A stretch of 48,319 nucleotides of DNA, taken from contig NZ_LGED01000230.1 of assembly GCF_001280085.1 (NCBI RefSeq), positions 1 through 48,319 of the forward strand, given 5' to 3'. Shown in pieces: positions 16,176 through 25,900 of this stretch (positions are counted from its first letter, which is position 1; the number at the start of each line of letters is the position of its first letter). Under the pieces are notes generated by a model. The model worked only from the letters and a program-made list of their open reading frames with translations. It ran no database searches and was not told the DNA's origin. The position numbers and the translations under genes were made by a program. This stretch comes from Saccharothrix sp. NRRL B-16348. GTDB lineage: Bacteria > Actinomycetota > Actinomycetes > Mycobacteriales > Pseudonocardiaceae.

Positions 16176-17417
16176 TCACCAAGTGCTGTTGACGAGACCC
16201 GTGCCCAGGTAGATCTGGTCGAAGCCGTTGCCGTCGTTGTCGTCGGTGTAGACGACGGTGATCTGGCCCCACGCGTCGACGCCGAGCGCGGGTTCGTCCT
16301 GCCTGCCCGTGGCCGTCGAGACGGTCGCCTGGCGTGGCAGCCTGCCCGTGACCGTGCCGTCCGCGTTGAGCCCTTGCGTCACCACGTCCTGAGCCTCGAC
16401 CGACGACACGACCACGTTGAGCTGGTCGTCGATGCCGATCTGCGGGTCGGTCCCCGCCACCACCGTGTCCACCGCCGTCCGAGCGGCCCCGCCGGCGGCG
16501 AACGAGCGCACGCCCACCTGCGCGACACCGGTGTGGTCGGTCTCCCAAGCCACAGTGTGGTCGCCGTTGAAGTTCGCCGCCACGACCGGGCGTCGTTGTT
16601 GGCCGTCGCCGCTTGCGTTGGCGGCGCCTTGGGCGACCTTCACGCCACCCGACGGGGTCAGGATCTTGCGGCCGATGTTGAAGAAGGCGTTGCCGTCCCC
16701 GTCCTCGTCCCACACGACGATGGCGTTGCCGGCCGCGCCCATGGCCACGTCCGGCCGCTGGTGGGTGCCGCCCGCCGCGTGCACTTGGGCCTCGTAGGTC
16801 TTCGACGTCACGGAGGCGAAGCCGGCGACGCGCACCGTCGCGTTGGTGGAGGTCTGCTTGTCCTCCCACACCACGGCGAAACCGGTGCCGTCGGGGTCGG
16901 CGGCGACGGCCGGGTTCAGCTGCTGGCCGTCGGTGTTGGCGTTGGCCCGCGCGGACCCGGTGACGGTGCCGCTCGTGTTCAGCTCCCGCACCTGGATGTT
17001 GTAGAAGCCGTTGCCCTCGCCGTCGTCGGCCCACACGACGACCGCGGTGCCGTTCTCGTGCACGGCCACGTCCGGCTGCACGTGCCGCCAGTTGCCCGTG
17101 CCGCTGGTGGACAGCTTCTTCTCGTACCGGGACACGCCGTCCTTGAACAGGCGGACCCACACGTCGCTGTGCACGGGGTCGGTGGGCGTGGCGTCGTCGC
17201 GGTCGTCCTCCCACACCACGGCGGTCCAGCCGTTGCGCACCGCGGCCACGGCGGCGTTGTCCTGGTCGCCGGTGGCGGTGCTGTTGGCGGCGATCCACGC
17301 GACCGCGGCGGACGCGGTTCCGGCGGCTCCCACCAGCATGAGCGCCGCGATCACCGGCGCCGCGACCATCCGTGCCACGTTCTTCTGTGCCACGTTCTTC
17401 TGGGTCGACTTGTTCAT
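16176..17417 (-). CDS. Secreted seven-repeat beta-propeller-like protein
   Basis: A 413-residue exported protein. The signal peptide contains MVAAPVIAALMLVGAAGTASA. Then come seven repeats of about 50 residues, each with a core like P-x-V-A-x-x-x-x-G-x-x-x-V-V-W-E-D, for example DVAVHENGTAVVVWADDGEG, QIGIDDQLNVVV and ALGVDAWGQITVVYTDD. Seven such repeats fit a seven-bladed propeller. Several carry acidic DxDGNxF-like loops (DGEGNGF, DGDGNAF, DNDGNGF) that may bind calcium. The start overlaps the stop of the PhoD gene (ATGA), so it is probably co-translated with it. The catalytic role is unknown. It may bind substrate or a partner. Confidence 0.8.
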   Translation of the reverse strand: MNKSTQKNVAQKNVARMVAAPVIAALMLVGAAGTASAAVAWIAANSTATGDQDNAAVAAVRNGWTAVVWEDDRDDATPTDPVHSDVWVRLFKDGVSRYEKKLSTSGTGNWRHVQPDVAVHENGTAVVVWADDGEGNGFYNIQVRELNTSGTVTGSARANANTDGQQLNPAVAADPDGTGFAVVWEDKQTSTNATVRVAGFASVTSKTYEAQVHAAGGTHQRPDVAMGAAGNAIVVWDEDGDGNAFFNIGRKILTPSGGVKVAQGAANASGDGQQRRPVVAANFNGDHTVAWETDHTGVAQVGVRSFAAGGAARTAVDTVVAGTDPQIGIDDQLNVVVSSVEAQDVVTQGLNADGTVTGRLPRQATVSTATGRQDEPALGVDAWGQITVVYTDDNDGNGFDQIYLGTGLVNSTW

Positions 17418-18925
17418 GGCGCCTGCAATCCCGGGTTGCCTGCTTGGACGACGTAGCTCTGCAAGGTCCGGACCGGGTAGTCGCGCATGGTGACCCGGTC
17501 GAGGAAGCGGAAGTCGACATTCATCTGCGTCGGCGAGGTGACGGTGCGGACGTAGCCGCGCAGGTTCTTGTAGAACTTCACGTGCGGGTTGAGGCTCGAC
17601 AGGCCGGTGTCGGTCGCGTTGCCGTCGCCGCCGGAGGTGATCGACGTGGTCACCAGCTCGGTGCCGACGATCCGGTCCTGCGTGGCGTAGTTGTTCATCA
17701 GGTTGGCGGCCCACGAACGGTGCACGTCACCCGTCAGCACGACTGTGTTCCGCAGGCCCGCCGCGTCCCATCCGCGCTGCAACCGGCCGCGGTTGGCGCT
17801 GTAGCCGTCCCACGAGTCCATCGACTTCGCGCCGTCCGCCGAGGCCAGCTTCTGCGCGAAGAACACCTGCTGCCCCAGGAAGTCCCACGTGCCGAGCTTC
17901 TGCCGCATCCCGTCGAGCAGCCACGTCTCCTGCGTGGCGCCGAGCAGCGTGCGTGCCGGGTCGTCGGCCTCCGGGCACACCTTCGTGCCGTCCCCGCACG
18001 CCTGGTCGTCGCGGTACTGGCGGGTGTCGAGCATGTGGAACGTGGCCAGGCTGCCCCACCGGACCCGGCGGTACAGCTGCATGTTCTCCGCGACCGGCGC
18101 CTGCGCGGCGCGCAGCGGCATGTGTTCGTAGTACGCCTTGTACGCCGCCGCACGCCGGACCTTGAAGTCGCCGGCGGGGGACGTGTTGGCGCGCACCAGG
18201 TCCGCGTAGTTGTTCTCGACCTCGTGGTCGTCCCACACGACCAGCCACGGCGCGGCGGCGTGCGCGGCCTGGAGGTCGACGTCCGTCTTGTACTGCGCGT
18301 GCCGCACTCGGTAGTCGGCCAGGCCCGCGATCTCCACGCCGGGCGCGAACTTGCGCACCTTCGTGGTGGTCGCCGCGCCTTCGTAGATGTAGTCGCCCAG
18401 GTGCAGGATGAGGTCCGGGTTCTCCTCGGCCATCCGCCGGTACGCGGTGAAGTAGCCCTCCTCGAAGTGCGAGCAGGACGCGAACAGCATGGTCAGCGAC
18501 GGGCTCGTGCCGACCGCGGGTGCGGTGACGCCGCGGCCGACGGGGGAGATGTGCCCGGCGGCGCGGAACCGGTAGAAGTACTCGCGGCCGGGCTGCAGGC
18601 CGGTCACCTCGACGTGCACGCTGTGCGCCCACGACTGCGTGGCGGTCGCCGTGCCGCTGCGCGCGATCTGGGTGAACCGCTGGTCCGTCGAGACCTGCCA
18701 CTCCACCGCGACCGAGGCGCTGCCCATGCCGCCGAGGCCGTCGGCGTTGAGCGGGCTGGGCGCCAGACGCGTCCAGATGACGAAGCCGTCCGCGGCGGGC
18801 TCACCGGAGGCGACGCCCAACGTGAACGGGTAGGAGATGGCGTTCGCGGTGGTGGGAGCGAGGACCGTCACGCCGGCGCTCGCGATGCCGCCGGCGATGA
18901 GCGTTCGTCGGGTCAGTGGGGACAT
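17414..18925 (-). CDS. phoD: PhoD-type alkaline phosphatase/phosphodiesterase, Tat-exported
   Basis: A 503-residue enzyme of the PhoD family. The signal peptide has the twin-arginine motif TRRTLIAGG, so it is exported folded through Tat. An N-terminal fibronectin-like PhoD domain (YPFTLGVASGEPAADGFVIWTRL) precedes the metallophosphatase domain with FASCSHFEEGYFTAYRRM, HLGDYIYEG, VWDDHEVENNY and VVLTGDVHRSW, which hold the metal ligands. PhoD enzymes hydrolyse phosphate esters, including teichoic acid, with Ca/Fe. ATG 18925 is chosen because GGAG is upstream and the Tat signal starts there. The longer frame is non-coding leader. Upstream 18926-19218 holds no gene and no convincing Pho box. Confidence 0.93.
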   Translation of the reverse strand: MSPLTRRTLIAGGIASAGVTVLAPTTANAISYPFTLGVASGEPAADGFVIWTRLAPSPLNADGLGGMGSASVAVEWQVSTDQRFTQIARSGTATATQSWAHSVHVEVTGLQPGREYFYRFRAAGHISPVGRGVTAPAVGTSPSLTMLFASCSHFEEGYFTAYRRMAEENPDLILHLGDYIYEGAATTTKVRKFAPGVEIAGLADYRVRHAQYKTDVDLQAAHAAAPWLVVWDDHEVENNYADLVRANTSPAGDFKVRRAAAYKAYYEHMPLRAAQAPVAENMQLYRRVRWGSLATFHMLDTRQYRDDQACGDGTKVCPEADDPARTLLGATQETWLLDGMRQKLGTWDFLGQQVFFAQKLASADGAKSMDSWDGYSANRGRLQRGWDAAGLRNTVVLTGDVHRSWAANLMNNYATQDRIVGTELVTTSITSGGDGNATDTGLSSLNPHVKFYKNLRGYVRTVTSPTQMNVDFRFLDRVTMRDYPVRTLQSYVVQAGNPGLQAP

Positions 18926-19218
18926 CGGCTCTCCTTCGGTGCAGGGCCGGGAAGAACGCGTTCCGGTACTGCGTACACGCCGAAGGTGATCAATGGCCAT
19001 CCCCGACGTGTACGCCCGGTGGAGCCGCCGAAGCGTCGTCGTGGGTGGTGCTTCGGAGCCGGAGGACGACAGTGCAGGTGAATGGCTGTCCAACTAGCCG
19101 ATGTATTGGTTACCGAAGAACCTGACAAATAACCTTGCAGCCGCCCTATCGGTGATTCCCATGACCGGCGGGCTCACCTCTCCACTCACCCCACCGCCCA
19201 CCCACACCGCCAACCGAC

Positions 19219-20315
<1,097 letters not shown>

Positions 20316-20319
<4 letters not shown>

Positions 20320-21317
20320 GCGCCACCCCTCGTGCTTTCCCGGATTTCCAGCGAGAACGGCGTCCGCACGTGCTCCGGAGGCCGTTCCGGGTCGTCGACG
20401 CGTCGCCGCAGCAGGTCCACCGCGGCCCGTGCGATCGCGGCCTTGTCCGGCGCGACCGTGGTCAGCGACGGCAGGCTGTACGTGCCTTCCTCGGTGTTGT
20501 CGAACCCGACCACCGCCACGTCGGCGGGCACCCGCACGCCACGTTCGGCCGCGGCCCGCACCGCGCCCACGGCCAGCAGGTCGTTGAAGCAGAACACCGC
20601 GTCCGGCGGCTCGTCGCCGGCGAGCAGGCGTGCCATCGCGTCCGCGCCGTCGCGGCGGTGGTAGTTCAACGCGGTCGCGACCAGGTCGTCGCGCACCGGC
20701 AGGCCGGCTTCGGTCAATGCCTTCCGGTAGCCCTCCAGGCGTTGCGCCGCCGTGCCGCGGTGGGGGTGCGCGCCGATCGCCGCGATCCGCGTGCGGCCGA
20801 GGCCGATCAGGTGCGCGACGGCCACCCGCGCCGCCTCCACGTTGTCGATGCCGACGTGGTCGAGCGGCAGGTCCACCGAGTGCTCACCGAGCATCACCAC
20901 CGGTATGCCGGGCGCCAGCTCGCCGAAGTCGCGCGCCTCCAACGCCTCCGGGCTCACGATCGCGCCGTCGATCATGTGCGGGCCGAGCGACGCGAGCGTG
21001 TCCCGTTCACCCTCACGGGTGCCCAGGGTCTGCTCGATCAGCACGTTCCACTCTTGCTCCTGCGCCGCGCCGAGCACCAGCCCGGCCAGTTCGGCGAAGT
21101 ACGGCACGACCAGTTCCGGCAGCACGAGGGCCACGAAACCGGTCCGGCCGCGGCGCAGGTTGCGCGCGCCGATGTTGGGCCGGTAGCCGGTGGCGGTCAG
21201 CGCCTCCTCGACCCGGCGGCGGTTCTCGGGCTTCACGAACGCGTAGCCGTTGACCACGTTCGACACCGTCTTCACCGACACGCCGGCGAGGGCGGCGACG
21301 TCCTTGAGCGTGGCCAA
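20316..21317 (-). CDS. LacI-family regulator of the galactose locus
   Basis: A 333-residue LacI regulator. The HTH is TLKDVAALAGVSVKTVSNVV at residues 3-22. The hinge and effector domain follow (VVGFDNTEEGTYSLPSLTTV near the end). I choose the TTG at 21317, because GGAGGAGG is five bases upstream and the HTH then starts at residue 3 as in the family. An in-frame GTG at 21341 would add eight residues and lacks a ribosome site. It is co-translated with galK and divergent from the GH2 gene. The palindrome at 21393-21404 is its probable operator. The same core recurs before the GH92 gene. Confidence 0.9.
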
Positions 21318-21390
21318 GCGTGCCTCCTCCAAGCGGATCACCGACCGGGTTCTCGGTAACGACCGGGATCGTAGCCGGCCGGTCGACTGC

Positions 21391-21438
21391 TTTACAACGT
21401 TGTACCAACGATGTAAGAACGGCAGTGACCCAGGTCAC
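21391..21438. promoter_or_regulatory. Promoter and operator of the GH2 gene
   Basis: TTTACA (21391-21396) and TAAGAA (21414-21419), 17 bases apart, look like a plus-strand promoter. The perfect 12-bp palindrome TACAACGTTGTA (21393-21404) lies across the -35 and spacer. A related copy ACCAACGATGTA follows. A further inverted repeat GTGACC-CA-GGTCAC is at 21425-21438. Repression by the adjacent LacI protein is the simple reading. Confidence 0.65.
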
Positions 21439-21490
21439 GAGAACCTCGAGCACCCACGTCACCAGCACCCTGCCGATCGTGGAGCCACCC

Positions 21491-24214
21491 ATGCGCAAGC
21501 TGTTGTCCGGCCTGACCGGACTGCTGGTCCTCAGCACCCTCCTCGTCGCACCGCCCGGCGCCGCCGCCGAAGCGGTCTGGCAGCCCAAACCGGCGCCGCT
21601 GACCACCCCGTGGACGGGGCAGGTGTCGCCGACCAACGCGTTACCCGAGTACCCGCGCCCCCAGCTGGTCCGGTCGGACTGGCTCAACCTCAACGGCGTG
21701 TGGGAGTTCGCCGGCGCGCCGAACCTGTCCTCGCCGCCGTTCGGCCGCACGCTCGCCGAGGGCGTCCTGGTGCCTTACCCGATCGAGTCCGCGCTGTCGG
21801 GCATCAAGCGGCACGAGGACCACATGTTCTACCGCCGCGCGTTCACCACCCCGGCCGGCTGGGCAGGCCGCCGGGTGAAGCTGAACTTCGGCGCCGTCAC
21901 CTGGGAGACGCGCGTCTGGGTCAACGGCGTCAGCGTCGGCACCCACACCGGCGGGTTCGACGCGTTCTCGTTCGACATCACCGCCGCCCTGCGCGCGGGC
22001 GCGAACGAGGTGATCGTCGGCGTCCGCTCCACGGTCGACGGCAGCCAGTACCCGATCGGCAAGCAGCGCCGCGACCCCAGCGGCATCTTCTACACGGCCG
22101 CGTCCGGCATCTGGCAGACGGTGTGGCTGGAGCCGGTCGCGGCCAACCACATCACGCGCCTGGACACCACACCGGACGTGCCGGCGGGCGTGCTCGACCT
22201 GGTCGTGCAGGGCACGGCCGGCCAGTCGGTGCGCGCCGAGGTGCTGACCGGCGGCCAGGTCGTCGGCACGGCGAGCGGCATGGTGGGCGGCCACCTGCGC
22301 GTCCCCGTGCCCAACGCGAGGTTGTGGTCGCCGGACGACCCGTTCCTCTACGACCTGCGCGTCACCCTGGGCGGCGACGTCGTCACCGGCTACTTCGGCA
22401 TGAGGTCGCTGGGCAAGGCGCTCGTCGGCGGCGTGATGCGGCCCCTGCTCAACGGCAGGTTCGTGTTCCAGCTCGGCACCCTCGACCAGGGCTACTGGCC
22501 CGACGGCATCTACACCGCGCCCACCGACGCCGCGCTGCGGTTCGACCTGGAGCGGCAGAAGGCGCTCGGCTTCAACATGGTGCGCAAGCACATCAAGGTC
22601 GAGCCGGCCCGGTGGTTCTACCACGCCGACCGGCTCGGGCTGATGGTGTGGCAGGACATGCCGTCGCTCGACGCCGTGGACGAGGTGCCCAACGGGCGCG
22701 CCCACTTCGAGTCCGAGCTGCGGCGGATCGTCGACCAGCTCAAGGGCATCACGTCGATCGTGCAGTGGGTGCCGTTCAACGAGGGCTGGGGCGAGTACGA
22801 CGCCGGCCGGATCGTCGACCTGGTCCGGTCCCTCGACAACACCCGGCTGATCAACCACAACTCCGGCTCGAACTGCTGCGTCTCCGACCCCGACCCGGGC
22901 AACGGCGACATCATCGACGACCACGCCTACCAGATGTCGAGCGCGACCCGGCCGCCCGACGCCAACCGGGTCGCGGTGCTCGGCGAGTACGGCGGGCTGG
23001 GACGGCGGGTCGTCGGCCACGAGTGGCAGCCTGGCGCCGGGTTCGCGTACGGCGAGCTGTACCCGGACGAGACGTCGCTGACCGGGCGGTACGTGGAGAT
23101 CACCAAGGAGGTCGGCCGGTTCGTGCACGCGCGCGGGCTGTCGGCTTCCGTCTACACCGAGCCGTACGACGTCGAGAACGAGGTCAACGGCTTCTACACC
23201 TACGACCGCCAGGTGCTCAAGATGTCCGAGGCGCGGGTGCGGGAGGTCAACCGGCGGGTGCTCGCGCTGGCCGACGGCACCGAGGTCGGGCGTGGCGAGG
23301 TGATCTCGCTGCGCGTGACGACCGCCGGGTACACGGATCGACACCTGCGGCACCGGGACGCGCTGGCGCGCACCGACGTGATCACCGACGACCTGGGTCG
23401 CCTGGACGCCACGTTCTGGGCCCGGCCCGGGTTGGCGGACGCGGCGTGCCTGTCGTTCGAGTCGCGCAACTACCCGGGGCGGTTCCTGCGGCACTCGGGG
23501 CTCCGGGTGCGGTTGGACGTCAACGACGGGTCGGCCGCGTTCGCCGGCGAAGCGACGTTCTGCGCGCGTGCCGGAGCGGGCGGGACCCGGCTGGAGTCGC
23601 GCAACCTGCCTGGTCACTTCATCCGGCACTACGCGGAAGGTGTCTACCTGGCGCGGTCCGGTGGGACGAACCCCTGGGACAGTGCGACGAGCTTCGCGGC
23701 GGACACGACGTGGGCGGCGGTCGTGCCGCTCTGGCGCAGCGGCGCCGACCTGCCGCTGGACCAGGCGCGGTCGTTCCGGGTGACCACGGCCGGATTCACG
23801 GACCGGTACCTGCGGCACCAGGACGGGGTGGCGCGGACCGATGTGGTGAACGCCGCGAGTTCGGCGTTGCTGAAGGGTGACGCGACGTTCATCGTGCGGC
23901 GTGGGCTGTCGGAGCCTTCGTGCTACTCGTTCGAGTCGCGGAACCACCCGGGTCAGTACCTGCGGCACGCGGCGTTCCGGGTGCGGTTGGGCGCGTCGGA
24001 CGGGAGTGAGCTGTTCAGGCGGGACGCGACGTTCTGCGCCCAGCCCGGCGTCGGCGGCGTGCGGTTGGCGTCGGTGAACGAGTTGGGTGCGAGCGTTCGG
24101 CACTACGCGGAGGAGGTGTGGGTGGCGGTGAACGGCGGCGCCCACGCGTACGACAACCCGGCGTCGTACGACGCGGACGTGAGCTGGGCGGTGAGCGCGG
24201 CCTGGACGCCGTGA
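21491..24214 (+). CDS. Secreted GH2 glycosidase (beta-galactosidase-like) with two AbfB domains
   Basis: A 907-residue exported enzyme. The signal peptide is residues 1 to about 26. The GH2 part has the sugar-binding, immunoglobulin-like and TIM-barrel domains: RSDWLNLNGVWEF, RRVKLNFGAVTWETRVWVNG, VRKHIKVEPARWFYHADRLG. The acid/base Glu431 is in PFNEGW and the candidate nucleophile Glu499 in VLGEYGG. From about residue 603 and again from about 761 are two copies of an AbfB (CBM42-like) arabinofuranose-binding domain with SFESRNYPGRFLRH-type cores. ATG 21491 has GGAG and starts the signal peptide. With galK and LacI divergent, a beta-galactosidase on arabinogalactan-like side chains is the best guess. 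Other GH2 activities remain possible. Confidence 0.9.
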   Translation: MRKLLSGLTGLLVLSTLLVAPPGAAAEAVWQPKPAPLTTPWTGQVSPTNALPEYPRPQLVRSDWLNLNGVWEFAGAPNLSSPPFGRTLAEGVLVPYPIESALSGIKRHEDHMFYRRAFTTPAGWAGRRVKLNFGAVTWETRVWVNGVSVGTHTGGFDAFSFDITAALRAGANEVIVGVRSTVDGSQYPIGKQRRDPSGIFYTAASGIWQTVWLEPVAANHITRLDTTPDVPAGVLDLVVQGTAGQSVRAEVLTGGQVVGTASGMVGGHLRVPVPNARLWSPDDPFLYDLRVTLGGDVVTGYFGMRSLGKALVGGVMRPLLNGRFVFQLGTLDQGYWPDGIYTAPTDAALRFDLERQKALGFNMVRKHIKVEPARWFYHADRLGLMVWQDMPSLDAVDEVPNGRAHFESELRRIVDQLKGITSIVQWVPFNEGWGEYDAGRIVDLVRSLDNTRLINHNSGSNCCVSDPDPGNGDIIDDHAYQMSSATRPPDANRVAVLGEYGGLGRRVVGHEWQPGAGFAYGELYPDETSLTGRYVEITKEVGRFVHARGLSASVYTEPYDVENEVNGFYTYDRQVLKMSEARVREVNRRVLALADGTEVGRGEVISLRVTTAGYTDRHLRHRDALARTDVITDDLGRLDATFWARPGLADAACLSFESRNYPGRFLRHSGLRVRLDVNDGSAAFAGEATFCARAGAGGTRLESRNLPGHFIRHYAEGVYLARSGGTNPWDSATSFAADTTWAAVVPLWRSGADLPLDQARSFRVTTAGFTDRYLRHQDGVARTDVVNAASSALLKGDATFIVRRGLSEPSCYSFESRNHPGQYLRHAAFRVRLGASDGSELFRRDATFCAQPGVGGVRLASVNELGASVRHYAEEVWVAVNGGAHAYDNPASYDADVSWAVSAAWTP

Positions 24215-24238
24215 GCTGTCGCTTTTGAGTCCTTTGTG

Positions 24239-24271
24239 GACCCGCACGGCGGTGCTGCTACCGTGCGGGTC
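24239..24271. promoter_or_regulatory. Perfect 11-bp inverted repeat over a leaderless promoter
   Basis: GACCCGCACGG (24239-24249) and its complement (24261-24271) flank 11 bases. The repeat covers the -10-like TACCGT (24259-24264) and ends two bases before ATG 24273. It is well placed for a repressor, or it could end the GH2 transcript. Confidence 0.5.
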
Positions 24272-24272
24272 C

Positions 24273-24569
24273 ATGAAGGGTTTCGCCGTGCTCGGCACGG
24301 TGCTGCTGTGCGTTCTCGCGCCGATCGCGATCGTGTACGGGTTGATGGCGTTCACCCCGACGGGCAGTTGCGACTACTCGGTGTCCGGTGTGTGCTCGTA
24401 CGGGCGGGTGCCGATGATCGTGGCCGCCGGTGGCACCGCGCTGGTGTGGGCGGCGTCGGCGGTGCTGACGTGGGCGGGCACCCGGGGCCGGCCTCGCGTG
24501 TACGTGCCCTACGCGGCGCTCGCGGTGATCGTGTCGCTGCTGGTCGTGGCCGGGCGCTTGGCCGGGTAG
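24273..24569 (+). CDS. Small membrane protein of unknown function
   Basis: A 98-residue protein with three likely membrane helices: FAVLGTVLLCVLAPIAIVYG, a central IVAAGGTALVWAASAVLTWA and a C-terminal ALAVIVSLLVVAG. Between the first two is an extracytoplasmic loop with two cysteines (SCDYSVSGVC). I do not recognise the family. TACCGT eight bases before ATG 24273 suggests a leaderless start. The last 61 bases overlap the end of the convergent membrane protein gene. Confidence 0.6.
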   Translation: MKGFAVLGTVLLCVLAPIAIVYGLMAFTPTGSCDYSVSGVCSYGRVPMIVAAGGTALVWAASAVLTWAGTRGRPRVYVPYAALAVIVSLLVVAGRLAG

Positions 24570-25087
24570 ACCGATCGGGCGAGCCAGACCAGCGCGCCGC
24601 CGACGATGACGTGCAGGACGCTGATCAGCGGGGTGTCCGGCAGGCGTGCGGCGAAGGTGAAGACCGGCACGGCGATGGCGTAGGTCCACACGGGGATCGG
24701 TGGGTGGACGCGGGCCTTGAGCATGCCGATCGCGAACGTGACCGTGCCGAGGGCGAAGATCAGGGCGCTGGCCGTGAGGACCGCGGTGGTGGGTGCGGCG
24801 AGTTTCGGTTGGTCGAGGTGGAACAGGACGATGTTCAACGCGTAGGCCGCCGCGCCGAACAGCCCGAGACCGACGAAGTTCACCGCGTAGCCGATGGTGC
24901 CCAGGGTGGTGCGGGGTTGTTTGAGGTAGAGGGCGGTGAGCAGCGGCGCGGCCAGGGCGGGGGACGCGCCGATCACCAGGCTGGTGGCGGTGGTTTCGCC
25001 GGTGAACGCCTCGATCGCTCCGGGGAGGGCGATGAAGAGGCCCGAGAGCGTGCCGCAGAGGGCGCCGAATCGCAGCAGGAACGTCAT
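24509..25087 (-). CDS. Integral membrane protein of unknown function
   Basis: A 192-residue protein with about six hydrophobic segments, starting MTFLLRFGALCGTLSGLFIA. Later segments include TTAVLTASALIFALGTVTFA and PLISVLHVIVGGALVWLA. It looks like an uncharacterised actinobacterial membrane protein. I assign no function. ATG 25087 has TACCGT eight bases upstream (25101-25096), suggesting leaderless expression. It ends inside the convergent small membrane protein gene. Confidence 0.65.
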   Translation of the reverse strand: MTFLLRFGALCGTLSGLFIALPGAIEAFTGETTATSLVIGASPALAAPLLTALYLKQPRTTLGTIGYAVNFVGLGLFGAAAYALNIVLFHLDQPKLAAPTTAVLTASALIFALGTVTFAIGMLKARVHPPIPVWTYAIAVPVFTFAARLPDTPLISVLHVIVGGALVWLARSVYPAKRPATTSSDTITASAA

Positions 25088-25369
25088 GGTGTGGGACGGT
25101 ATTAGCGCAGGTCGGGGCCTCGGGAGTGCCGAGCGGCTACACTCGGGGGTGCCAATCGGCACGTGCCGCCGGACTGCCACGATCGGGTGAACTGCAAATC
25201 CCGATCAACCAAAACGGCGTTTCCAATGCACTCAAACGTCGGTTGAAACGAAGAGGCCGCCCTCAACCACCGGCCCGTGCCCCGACCGACCGTCACCCAC
25301 CCCGCCGACCACCCGGACCCGGCTTCGGCCCCCGACCAGCCGCCCGAACCGAACCCGAGCCACCGCGGA

Positions 25370-25840
25370 CCTGACCTGCAGCCGCTACGGGCTTGACCCA
25401 GGCGCTACGGGCTTGACCCGCAGGCGTTGCGTGCCTGACCTCAGCCGCCGCCGAGCCACCCGGGACCTGTCGCGCAGCCGCAGCCGCAGTCGCCGCGGCC
25501 GGACCCGCAGTCGCCGCCGAGCCGCCAGTGCCCGACCCGCAGCCGCTGCCGAGCCCGACCCGCAGCCGCTGCGGACCCGTCGCGGGCTGACCGCAGCCGC
25601 CCTGGCTCGACGCGCAGCCGCGGTGGACCGACCCGGAGCCGCCGTGGACCTGACCCGCGGCTGCCGTGAGCCGCACTCGCAGCCGCCCCGGACTTGACGC
25701 CGCGTCGCCGCTCGATGCCGAGTCGCCGTGGAGTTGACGCCCAGCCACCGGGGCCAGCCGCCGTGGGCCAGCCGTGGAGCCAGCCGTCCTGGTCCGAGAG
25801 GTCCGCCGTGGGCCCAGCCGTCCGGGCCCGAGAGCCGGTC
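25370..25840. repeat. Degenerate GC-rich tandem repeat tract
   Basis: Many imperfect copies of a unit of about 20 bases, close to GACCCGCAGCCGCTGCGG plus a few bases, run through this stretch. No frame has convincing coding character. Open frames on both strands give low-complexity Arg/Gly/Ala/Pro proteins. The wider gap 25102-25900 holds only the promoter of the previous gene, this tract and, at 25889-25894, the TAGCCT -10-like box of the next gene. Confidence 0.6.
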
Positions 25841-25900
25841 GACCCCGGAACCTGCGGCGCGTGACGTCGCCCGCCGGGGTGTGCGACGTAGCCTGCCGGT

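Noticed and set aside
19120..19145. Possible Pho box (GGTT-rich direct repeats) upstream of the PhoD gene on the minus strand
   Set aside because: The repeats are 12 bases apart and do not match the GTTCACC-type PhoP box well. A PhoP link would be a guess.
21317..21341. GTG 21341 as the start of the galactose-locus LacI gene
   Set aside because: No ribosome site before it and eight extra residues before the HTH. The TTG at 21317 has GGAGGAGG at proper distance.
21641..24355. A 904-codon open frame on the minus strand opposite the GH2 gene, and similar long antisense frames opposite GH92 (4344-6695) and the ATP-grasp cluster (43610-46654)
   Set aside because: They are mirror frames of high-GC coding DNA: Arg/Val/Gly-rich translation, no domains, no ribosome sites. 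The opposite strand encodes recognisable proteins.
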